Translations under genes and position numbers: made by a program
The notes under the pieces: model-generated
Told to the model about the DNA's origin: nothing
Database searches by the model: none
Seen by the model: the letters and a program-made list of their open reading frames with translations, nothing else
In this document: one piece after another, positions 1 through 8,629 of the stretch
Position numbering within the stretch: position 1 is the stretch's first letter
How the letters are laid out: each line of letters begins with the position of its first letter
NCBI GenBank assembly: GCA_963682175.1
Contig: OY821787.1
Span: forward strand, 18,268,501 to 18,332,500
Direction of reading: 5' to 3'
Length of the DNA: 64,000 nucleotides
DNA from: Triglochin maritima
Taxonomy: Eukaryota; Streptophyta; Magnoliopsida; Alismatales; Juncaginaceae

Positions 1-62
1 GTAGCTCGTTGTATTTTATGCTAGAACTCATGTATCACTCTATGTTTTTGTCCTAGATTTTT

Positions 63-1055
63 ATGACTGCTTCCAAAAGCATTGTCGCTGATCTGACTCG
101 AGGAGATAAACTCAATGAAAGGAATTACGATCTGTGACATCGTAAAATTGAGTATCTCTTAGAGGATCAGGACATGTAAGAAAATATAACCCAAACTATG
201 TCTCCCCCCGAGAAGGGGAACACTACGTAGCATCGCATAAATATGGATGTCTATAATGCATGGAAAAAGAAAGACCATATTGCTCTCATTACAATTCTAA
301 GTTCGATGCGAGATGATCTGCTACTACGGTTCGAAAAATTGCGAACTGCAAAGGCCTTGTGGGAAGCTGTGAAGTTTCAGTACGGAGTGACCTCCGTCAC
401 AAGGGCCCGCCAGCTTGGGCTCATGTTTGATGGGTATAAAATGCGCCAAGGTCACACGATGAGGCAGCATATTACCGCAATGTCAAACATGATAAGCTAG
501 CTGAGCGCTGCCGGTCGTGCTAAGACCGATGAGGAGCTAGTGTCTGCTCTCATCAAGTCATTGTCTTCGAAGAGTTGGGAGCATATGAAGGTCCATCTGA
601 CTCATGCTGATGACATCAGGACTTTTGACCAGGCCGCAAAACACCTAGAGCTGGAGGAGGACCGCATGCTTGCGGAAGCCCCTCTAACTGAAGTGTTTGC
701 TGCTGAAGCTGGCGCTCCTCGGAGGAGTGCAGGTTTTAAGCGCAAAAAAGATAGAGCTCAGGGTTTTAAAGGCAAGAAGGGTGCAAATAAGAACAAAACA
801 GAAAACAAAGCTGGAAAGAAACGACCTCGAGGATCCAGAGGTGGGAAAGATAAGTCTAATGTGACTTGTTTTAACTGCCGAAAGACTGGACATTTTGCTC
901 GTGAGTGCACTGAGGAAAAGGTAATTTCTGTGTGTAATCCCTTAAATTGTAACGTGACTAGTTCTGTGATGCTCACTGATCACTCTCCTGTGTGGATTGT
1001 GGATTCAGGTGCCACGGACCATGTAACAATGGATCGTTCTGCCTTCGTGGAATAA
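63..1055 (+). pseudogene. gag: copia gag and protease, broken by in-frame stops
   Basis: The frame starts at the ATG at 63 and can be followed to 1055, interrupted by stops at 135-137, 177-179, 228-230, 498-500 and 1053-1055. It encodes the capsid-type gag region of copia elements (UBN2-like; NAWKKKD and RQHITAMSNMI motifs), then a Lys/Arg-rich stretch and a CCHC knuckle (CFNCRKTGHFAREC, C-x2-C-x4-H-x4-C). The aspartic protease active site is visible as DSGATDH at about 1006-1026. The stop at 135 replaces what is usually Trp in this family (TGG to TGA). Gag would package element RNA and the protease would cut the polyprotein, but neither can be made whole from this copy. Confidence 0.88.
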
Positions 1056-2520
1056 CGTCGTGTTCCAAGTGGGAGGCGAATAAACATGGCGAACAACACT
1101 AGCATTGAAGTTCTTGGAGTTGGCACATGCAAAGTGGCTTTGCGAAGTGGCCGGATCCTATTACTTCACGACGTGTTGTATGCACCAGCTATACGGCGAA
1201 ATATTATTTCTGTTGTTGTTTTGATGAGACATGGTTTTAAAGTTGTTTTTTGAGAACAATGATATGGGTTTATACCTTGCTAACATTTATTATGGACGTG
1301 CCTTTCTTTCAGATGGTTTTATTGTGTTGGACGCAATTTATGATTTCAATCGTAATACTAGTGCCTTTATGAGCCAAAGTTCCATGAATAAAGATTCAGT
1401 TATGTGGCATGCTAGACTAGGTCACATTGGTGTTGACCGGATGAACAGGTTGGCAAAGGACCGTATTAGGAGAATACTCCAAATTTGAATTGCCAACTTG
1501 TGAATCTTGTCTAGCTTGAAATGCAACTAGAAAACTGTTCGGAAAAGCCATTAGGGTTACTTCTCCTTTAGAACTAATTCCCTCGGATATTTGTGGACCT
1601 TTGAATGTGCGTACTAGACATGGACAAAGTTACTTCATCACATTTATTGATGACTACACTAGATATGGTCATATTTATCTTATTTCTCACAAGTCAGAAG
1701 CTCTAGAATGCTTTAAGAGATTCATGAGCTTGGTAGAGAATCAATTGGATAATAAGATAAAAACTATCAGAACGGACAGAGGTGGGAGTATCTCTCCATA
1801 ATGTTTAAAGAGTTATGTGATGAAAAGGGGAAATCTAGACAACTCACTATGCCTTATACTCCTCAGCAAAATAGTGTTGGAGAGAGAAGGAATAGAACGT
1901 TGCTAGACATGGTTAGATCCATAATGGCGCATGCGAGCTTGCCAATTTCGTTTTGGGGAGATGCTCTAATGATTGTTGCCTATATCCTCAATAGAGTTCC
2001 AACAAAATCGGTTCCCTCAACTCCATATGAGTTATGGACGGGACGGAAGCCTGATTTTAGCCTGCTGCGTCCTTGGGGATGCACAACATACATTCATTCT
2101 ACTAGTCACCGATATAGAAAACTAGGACCTAGAGGGAAAAAATGTATCTTTGTAAAATACAGTAATCTCTCCAAAGGTTATGTTTTTATCGGGGTAGACG
2201 AGAATGAAAGAAAGACGGAACTGGAGTCAAGGGATGCCACATTCTTGGAAAATGATTTTCCAACTCTTACTGGAGCTATCAAAGAGTCAGTGGACTTCTT
2301 TGAACAACAAGATGAGGACATTGCCACTCCACGGGATGAGGATCTGGAAGTTGAACATGAGGTTCCACCAGTCAATCATAGTGGGAGTACCAATGTTGAG
2401 GATCTGATAGCTCTCACGGAGGATGAGCCATCAGATACCCATCTGCGTCGAAGTAAACGCGGGCTCATTCCTTGTAGGCGATTTCGCTTAGAGGAAGAGG
2501 CGCTCATGATAGCTCAATAA
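1056..2520 (+). pseudogene. copia integrase region, frameshifted
   Basis: The polyprotein continues after the stop at 1053-1055. An extra T in the T-run near 1246-1251 shifts the frame into 1231-1488, which carries the gag-pre-integrase motif WHARLGHIGVDRM. Another shift near 1470-1500 leads to the integrase core: FIDDYTR and RTDRGG at 1601-1798 give the two catalytic Asp. A further one-base shift near 1786 leads to 1801-2520, where [15 protein letters not shown] supplies the catalytic Glu and the PWGC region follows. The frame ends at TAA 2518-2520 but is in phase with the RT segment downstream. The DD35E residues are present, but no contiguous integrase can be translated. Confidence 0.87.
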
Positions 2521-3501
2521 GAAATTGATTATGAATCATCCGGGATGACAGTAATCGATGAGCAAGAACCGGAGACCTTGAAAGAGGCTTTGGAAGGTCC
2601 AAATGCTAAAGAGTGGTTAGAAGCTATAAATGAGGAGTTGGAGTCGATGAAAGTTAATCGAGTCTGGGACATGGTCGACTTACCGCCGAACCGAAAGGCA
2701 ATTGGGGCCAAGTGGATCCTCAAGATTAAGAGGAAGGCGGATGGATCTATTGATAGATTCAAGGCTAGACTGGTAGCTAAAGGCTACACCCAAAGAGAAG
2801 GCGTGGATTTTGAGGAAACCTTTTCACCCATGGTTAGGTTTGCCTCCATCCGCCTTCTACTAGCTATTGTAGCTCAAATGGACTTAGAGCTTTACCAAAT
2901 GGATGTAAAGACTGTTTTTCTCAATGGAGAACTTGAGGAGGAGATCTATATGGATCAATCTTAAGGTTTTGAAGTCAAAGGACAAGAGCGCAAAGTGTGC
3001 AAGCTCAATAAGTCCTTGTATGGCTTAAAACAAGCGTCTAGACAGTGGAACATTCGCTTCCATCAAGCTATATCAGAGAATGCGTTCTCTATGCTTGAGG
3101 AAGATCACTGTGTGTACGTTAAGAGATCCAATGGTAAATTTGTCATTCTGACCTTGTATGTTGATGACATACTCATGGCTGACAATAGCAAAGGGTTGCT
3201 GAAATCCACTAAAGAGTGGTTGTCCTCCACGTTTGATATGAAGGACATGGGTGAAGCTAGCTACGTCCTTGGTGTCAAGATAGTTAGAAATAGGTCCAAG
3301 AGACTTCTGGGATTGTCTGAAGAGACTTATATTAACAACATCTTGAAGAAATACCATATGGACAAATGCAAACCAATCGACACTCCTGTTGAGAAGGGTT
3401 TGCACTTGAGCCTTGATAAGCATCCTGAGACTCCTGAAGAGAAGGCCAAAATGACAAGGTTCCATACTCCAATGCTGTGGGAAGCCTCATGTACTCTATG
3501 A
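2521..3501 (+). pseudogene. copia reverse transcriptase, one nonsense codon and a terminal frameshift
   Basis: The RT_2-type domain is recognisable from KEALEGPNAKEWLEAINEE through AIGAKWILKIKRKADGS, FKARLVAKGYTQ, the DVKTVFLNGEL segment (first catalytic Asp), CKLNKSLYGLKQA, and LYVDDILMA, the YVDD catalytic box at about 3157-3183. A TAA at 2962-2964 interrupts the frame between the fingers and the KLNKSLYGLKQ segment. A one-base deletion near 3456 moves the reading frame, giving a false end at 3501. It lies in the same phase as the integrase part, separated only by the stop at 2518-2520. Confidence 0.9.
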
Positions 3502-3719
3502 TGTGTACTATGCCAGACATTTGTTTTGTTGTGGGCATGGTGAGTCGATACAAGTCCAACCCAAGCATGGAGCACTTTGTGGAGGACATTATAGCGAGAA
3601 AGTAAGTTGTGTTAAGACATGTGTCTACTAGTCTTATTGTAGCTTACACTCTTACCAAGGCTATAGCTAAGGACTCGTTTGTGTCCCATGTGAAGTCCTT
3701 AGGCTTACGCAGACTTTGA
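3462..3719 (+). pseudogene. copia RNase H remnant with internal deletion
   Basis: In the shifted frame (codons from 3462) the sequence reads through the post-RT connection (SNAVGSLMYSMMCTMPDICF) and then jumps at about 3566-3572 from KSNPSM to EHFVEDIIARK, which normally lies far downstream. The tail after TAA 3603-3605 reads VVLRHVSTSLIVA and ends SHVKSLGLRRL at the stop 3717-3719, the usual C-terminus of copia pol. The central RNase H catalytic segment between these parts is missing, so this is an internal deletion, not just point decay. The size of the deleted part is inferred from the family, not measured. Confidence 0.78.
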
Positions 3720-4961
3720 TGCATTGACATGTCTAACTTCCTTTTATGAGTGATTGTGTTTTCCTTTCGACTATATCTATTTGGTTGATGTAGTTGTTCT
3801 AGCATAAAATATTATTCTGTCAATTGGCTGAAGAATGCTCACTCACACGAGCATTCGCCTCTGGCGCTTTTGATAGCGAGCAGAGATGAGACTGATCATG
3901 AGGAGATCTTGTATGATAGGTCAAGAGCAGTTCATGATAGGACAGTCGCCTTGATTAGGAATCAAGATGAGATCCTCTATGTTGGTGAGGATTGACATGA
4001 ATGTTCCCACGATTCATGTGACCTATAGAAGCCAAGTGCGAGCATCACATGTGGCGCCAGGCGGCACTTGTATGGTGTTAAGACGACAATGATGAAGCTC
4101 GGGTCAGGCGCAGAGGGGGTGTGACTGGACTGACTTGTATGGTGTTGAGAGACAGACATACTGTTGTGTACAGTATGATCCACTATAACATGTTTGTCAT
4201 ACAACATTTGCTGAGCGACCATTGGGAAGTGAAAGGATGGATCCCTAGTCCTTCACTGTGTGAGTCCAAGACTTGATTGTCATTAGTTACCCTCAATGAC
4301 CTTCCACGACACCATGAAGCAAAGGGTTGATGTGGCTACTTTGGGATGTTATCTATGACCATGAGTGATTCGGTCTATAGAGGCATCTTCGGGAAAGGAG
4401 TCAACTCTTAGTGTAATGGTGGTCTGGGGCGAAGGGAAAGGTTTGACTCGACTGCACTAAAAGTATTTGTGGGCCCAACTGTATTGGATACAGTAGCAAG
4501 TACCTAGAGGACAAGAAGGTATTCTCTCTGAGGAATCGAGATACCGTTCATGTCAAGTGAGTTTCTGAGTAAACCTGGGGAACAGTGATGTGCATTTGAC
4601 TTCTTAATTATTTTTTTTGTGAGGATGTTGTCATTCTGACCTTCTAGTAAGGTTTCTAGTTTGAGACTCCTAATTGCAGGTGCATCACCGGTCGCACGAC
4701 CCATTTGTCCGTATGATCGGAAGAGTGCATGTGTCGGGGACACATATGATCTTGTATCGGGGATACATGATCAGAGACTTGCGTGTTGTGGATGCGTTCT
4801 TTGAGAGAGGAATAGTTGTATATATCAAGGATGTATACATGTGTGTCGAGGACACATAGAGAGGTGATATATTGCCATTGTGAGATTATATGTATCAGGG
4901 ATATATGCATATGTGTCAGGGACACAAAAGCAGATGACATGTTGTTATCGTGCTATTGTGC
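3720..4961 (+). other. Non-coding 3' region of the copia element
   Basis: This stretch of about 1.24 kb lies between the pol stop and the polypurine tract and has no coding signature; only short random open frames of up to about 94 codons occur. Many plant copia elements carry a long untranslated 3' region of this type. Its last 200 bases contain a family of small palindromes, listed separately. Confidence 0.6.
4731..4925 (+). repeat. Alternating short palindromes (GTGTC/GTATC stems)
   Basis: Five 13-base interrupted palindromes occur here: GTGTCGGGGACAC at 4731, GTATCGGGGATAC at 4754, GTGTCGAGGACAC at 4843, GTATCAGGGATAT at 4892 and GTGTCAGGGACAC at 4913. Each has a 5-base stem round a 3-base centre. 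They alternate between a GTGTC and a GTATC stem, and the first and last neighbouring pairs are 21-23 bases apart. A weaker relative (ATATCAAGGATGTAT) lies at about 4822-4836. Compensating changes on both arms in the GTATC copies suggest the pairing may matter. Function unknown. Confidence 0.6.
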
Positions 4962-4971
4962 AAGTGGGAGA
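4962..4971 (+). promoter_or_regulatory. Polypurine tract of the copia element
   Basis: AAGTGGGAGA immediately upstream of the LTR is the typical plus-strand primer site of plant copia elements. It fixes the left edge of the 3' LTR at 4972. Confidence 0.75.
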
Positions 4972-5351
4972 TATTGGATTAATCTAGGATTAATATGATA
5001 TTTGCCCAAAGCACTGACACATGGTGCGTCCCCATTGGACTACACATTTAGGGTTTAGGGTGGGGCCCTCTATATAAGGAGGGGAGCCTCCCATTGGATG
5101 AATGTTCATGTGTGCAAACCCTAGCCCCACCAAACCCTAACCGCCACCTCTCCCTCTCTCCCATTCGTCCCTCCACCTCCACCAAGTCAATCCGTGGACA
5201 CTTGGGTTGTGGACTCGTGCTTCTTCTCCAAGAGTGTCGAAGACCGACCGGTTATACAGAGGATTCCGTGAGGTGATCGCCGATCCATTCCGCTGCCACA
5301 GGTTCTCTCCAAGAAGGTACTCCTGAACCTGTAAATCATTATAAACTAACA
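4972..5351 (+). repeat. Copia 3' long terminal repeat, about 380 bp
   Basis: The left edge follows the polypurine tract and reads TATTGGATTAATC, likely a decayed TGTTGG. The right edge reads ACTAACA and is followed at once by array pyrimidine sequence at 5352. The LTR contains a TATA box at 5071-5078 and telomere-repeat-like motifs. The partner 5' LTR is outside the window, so identity between LTRs and insertion age cannot be judged. The edges rest on the polypurine tract, the terminal CA and the sharp composition change. Confidence 0.75.
5047..5140 (+). promoter_or_regulatory. LTR core promoter: TATA box flanked by telobox motifs
   Basis: TATATAAGGA at 5071-5080 is a good TATA box in a GC-rich setting. 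Two perfect plant telomere units (TTTAGGGTTTAGGG) lie at 5047-5060, just upstream. AAACCCTAG (5116-5124) and AAACCCTAA (5132-5140) lie downstream, in the opposite orientation. Teloboxes are known plant promoter elements; their role in this LTR is inferred. Confidence 0.6.
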
Positions 5352-5430
5352 CCCCTCCCTCTTCTCCTTCTCCCTCTCCCTCCTTCTCCTCTTATCCCTC
5401 CATCTCCTCTCATTCCCTCTCTAGTGTCCT

Positions 5431-5575
5431 TATTCATGTATATGTAATTTTTAATCACATGTGCATGCATCTAGGATACTCTACTTATCCTCTTTTCTCC
5501 ACTCTCTAGTCTCCATCTCTAGTCTCCATCTTCCTTCTCTCTATACTCTACTTATCCTCTTTTCTCCACTCTCAT
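5431..5575 (+). repeat. Irregular start of the array: A/T-rich filler and a 67-bp duplication
   Basis: After TAGTGTCCTT the expected array sequence is replaced by about 45 bases of unrelated A/T-rich sequence (5431-5475, containing CACATGTG and TGCATGCA). The array then resumes far downstream in the unit, at the ATACTCTACTTATCC phrase. That phrase begins at 5476 and again at 5543, a 67-bp tandem duplication with 31 identical bases. The first unit is therefore a rearranged, shortened copy. Confidence 0.6.
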
Positions 5576-8503
5576 CCCTGCCTTCTCTACTATCTCTCAT
5601 TCTCGCTCTCCGTCTCACTTCTCTTTCCTTCCCCTCTCTCTTTTCTTCTCCCCTCCTCTCTTCTCTACCTCTCCCCTCCTCGTCCCTCTTCTCCTTCTCT
5701 TCGTCTCCTTCTTCTCCCCCTCTCCTTCTTCTCTCCGCCCTCTCCCACTTGCCCCTCTCTCTTTCAGTCTCTCTCCTCGTCTCGCATTCTCTCTCGTTCT
5801 CCTTCTTATCCACTTTCTCTTCTCCTTCTCACTCGTTCCCTCTCCTCTTATCCTCTCTCCTTCTCTCTTCTTCTACTCTCTCCCTCTCCTTCTCTCGCTC
5901 GCTTCTCCTTTTCCCCTCTCCTCTCTCCCTTCTCTCTCTACTCTCCCCTCTCTATCTCCTCTCTCCTTCTCTATCTCTCTACCCTTCTCTATCTCCTCTT
6001 CTCTCGTTTCCTCTCTCCTTCCCCATTCTCCTTCTCTCTTCCCTCTTTTCCTTTCTCTCTCCTCATCCCTCTTCTCCTTCTATATCTCCCTCTTACTCTC
6101 TCCTTCTCTCGTTATCCTAACATTGAGAGAAGGAAGGAAGAGAGGAGCGAGAGGGGGAGAAGGAGAAGAAGAGAGAGGATAACGAGAAGGGAAGGAGAGG
6201 AGCAGAGGGAAGATGAGAAGGATGGGGAACACCTTCTCTCTCTATCTCCTCCTTCCCTTCATTGCTCTTCTTCTCGTTCTCTCTCTCCCTTCTCCTCTCC
6301 CCTTCTCCCTCTTCTCCTCTCTCCTATCATCTTCTCTTCCCTCATCTTTGTTTTATCACTCACCCCCTTTTCTCTCCTCCTGTCCCCTTCTCTTTCTCCT
6401 TATCGCTCTCCTCCTCTCTCGTTTCGTCTCTCCTCCTCTATCTCCCTCTCTCGCTCCTTCTCTCTCCCATTCTCTATCTCTATCCTCCCTTCTCTATCTC
6501 GTTTCCTTCCTTAGTCCCTCTTCTCCACCTTTCCCTCTCTATCCTCTTCTTCATTCTCTCGCTCTCTCGTTCAATCTCTCCTCCTCTCTTCTTCTTCTTC
6601 TTTTTCTTCTCTCTCCCCCTCTTCTCCCTCTCTTCCTTTCCTCCGCTCTCTCTACTTCTCCTCTCTCTCCTCTTATCCTCCGTCTCCTCCCGTCCCCTCC
6701 CTCTTCTCCTTCTCCCTCTCTCTCCTTCTCCTCTTATCCCTCCGTCTCCTCTCATTCCCTCTCTAGTGTCCTTTTTTCTCACACCGTCCCTTATTTATCT
6801 TGTCATCTCCCTCTCATTCACCTCCCTCTCTCCTCTCTCCTTCTCCCTCTTCTCATCTCTCTCCTCTTATCTTTCCTCTCCTCTTTCCCCATCTTTATCT
6901 CCCTCTTATCCGTCTCCTTCTTATACCTCTCCCCCACTCACTCCTTCTACTCCTCTCGCTCTCTTTCCCTTCTTCTCTCTCTTCCCTTCTATCCCTCCTC
7001 TCTCTCCTCTTCCTTATTCTCTCCTCTCTCCCTATCCATATCCCGCTTCTCTCTTCTCTGTCTCTATCCTTCTCTCTGTCTCTCCCTTCTCCTTGTCTTC
7101 TCTACCTCCCTCTCTCTCCTTCTCTCCTCTTCTCCCTCTTCCCTCCTCTCTCCTCTCTCATTGTCATTATCCTCCCCCCTTCTAATTTTCTCTCTCCTTC
7201 TCTGTCTTTCTCTCTCTTCTCTCCCTCCCTCTCTCTTTATCTCTCTCTACTCTCTCCTTCTTCTCTCCTTTCTCTCGGTTCTCCTTTTCTCCCTCTGAAT
7301 CTCTCTCCTCTCCCTTCTCTCTCTCCGTCTCTTCCTTCTATCTGTATCTATCACACTACCTCTCTACCCCTCTCTCTTCTCTCCTTTACCTTTCTCCTTC
7401 TCTCCCACTCTTCCCTCTTCTCCTTCTCTCTTCTCCATCTCCTCATCTCTACCTCCCTCGTATTCCCTCTCCTTCTCCTCTCCCTTCCTTCTTATCCCTC
7501 TCTCCTTATCCTTCTTTCTTCTTCTTCTCTCTCCCCCTCTTCCTATCCTTCTCTATCCTCCTCTTTCCCTTCTCCTCCTCTCTCTCGGTCTCTCCTCCTC
7601 TCTCATTCTATCCCACTCCTTCTCCCCTTATCTCTTCTCCCTCTCCCCTCGATTTCCCCTCTCTCCCTTCTCTATCTTCCTCTTCTCACCTCCTTACCTC
7701 TCTTCTCTACCTCTCTCGTTCCCTCTCTCCCGCCTCTTCCCTCTTCTCCTTCATTCGCTATCTCCCTCTTATCCTCTTCTCCACTACCTCCTTCTCTCGC
7801 TCTTTATCTTCCTTCTTCTCTGTCCTCTCTCCTTGTCCCTCTAATTCTCTCGCTTCTCCTTTCCTCTCCATTTCCCTTCTTTATCCTCTCTTCCTTCTCC
7901 TCCTCTCTCCACTACTCTATTCTCCTCCTCTCTCCCTCTTCCTTCTCTCTATACTCTTCTTATCCTCTTTTCTCCACTCTCATCTCTGCATTCTCTACTA
8001 TCTCTCATTCTCGCTCTCCGTCTCTCTTCTCTCTCCTTCCCCTCTCTCTTTTCTTCTCCCTCTCCTCTCTTCTCTACCTCTCCCCTCCTCGTCCCTCTTC
8101 TCCTTCTCTTCGTCTCCTTCTTCTCCCCCTCTCCTTCTTCTCTCGCCCTCTCCCCCTTGCCCCTCTCTCTCCTCATCTCGCATTCTCTCTCGTTCTCCCT
8201 CTTATCCAATTTCTCTTCTCCTTCACACTCGTTCCCTCTCCTCTTATCCCCTCTCCTTGTCTCTTCTTCTACTCTCTCCCTCTCCTTCTCTCGCTCGCTT
8301 CTCCTTTTCCCCTCTCCTCTCTCCCTTCTCTCTCTACTCTCCTTTCTCTACCTCCTCTCTCCTTCTCTATCTCTCTACCCTTCTCTATCTCCTCTTCTCT
8401 CGTTTCCTCTCTCCTTCCCTATTCTCCTTCTCTCTTCCCTCTTTTCCTCTCTCTCTCCACTTCCCTCTTCTCCTTCTATATCTCCCTCTTACCCTCTCCT
8501 TCT

Positions 8504-8629
8504 CTCGTTATCCTTACATGGAGAGAAGGAAGGAAGGGAGGAGCGAGAGGGGGAGAAGGAGAAGAAGAGAGGGGATAACGAGAAGGGAAGGAGAGGAGCG
8601 GAGGGAAGATGAGAAGGATGGGGAACACC
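8504..8629 (+). repeat. Representative strand-switch island with flanking inverted repeat
   Basis: TCTCGTTATCC (about 8504-8514) on the pyrimidine side is the exact complement of GGATAACGAGA (about 8572-8582) inside the island, giving an 11-bp stem round a loop of about 57 bases. Between and after these the strand changes to purine-rich for about 110 bases, then returns to pyrimidine at GAACACCTTCTC. The same structure recurs in nearly every unit: 6121, 10873, 13243, 15608, 17972, 26222, 27969, 28821, 31215 and 33613 on the left. In reverse orientation it recurs at 36829, 39218, 44093, 46459, 51334, 53730, 56113 and 58507. The copies at 17972 and 26222 lack a short internal segment. Confidence 0.75.

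Larger units (their letters stand above)
1..5351 (+). mobile_element. Ty1/copia LTR retrotransposon, 3' part, decayed
   Basis: The order gag, CCHC knuckle, protease, gag-pre-integrase, integrase, reverse transcriptase, RNase H is that of Ty1/copia (integrase before RT). It is followed by about 1.25 kb of non-coding sequence, a polypurine tract and one LTR. The window opens just upstream of the gag start, so the 5' LTR and primer-binding site are not visible. At least six in-frame stops, several frameshifts and an internal RNase H deletion show it cannot act autonomously. The LTR abuts the pyrimidine array directly at 5351/5352, so the element probably inserted into the array, which may continue beyond the left edge of the window. 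I do not assign a lineage name. Confidence 0.93.

Noticed and set aside
4656..4940. Short frames of 60-94 codons in the copia 3' region as an envelope-like gene
   Set aside because: No signal peptide, membrane segment or similarity that I can recognise; lengths are as expected by chance.
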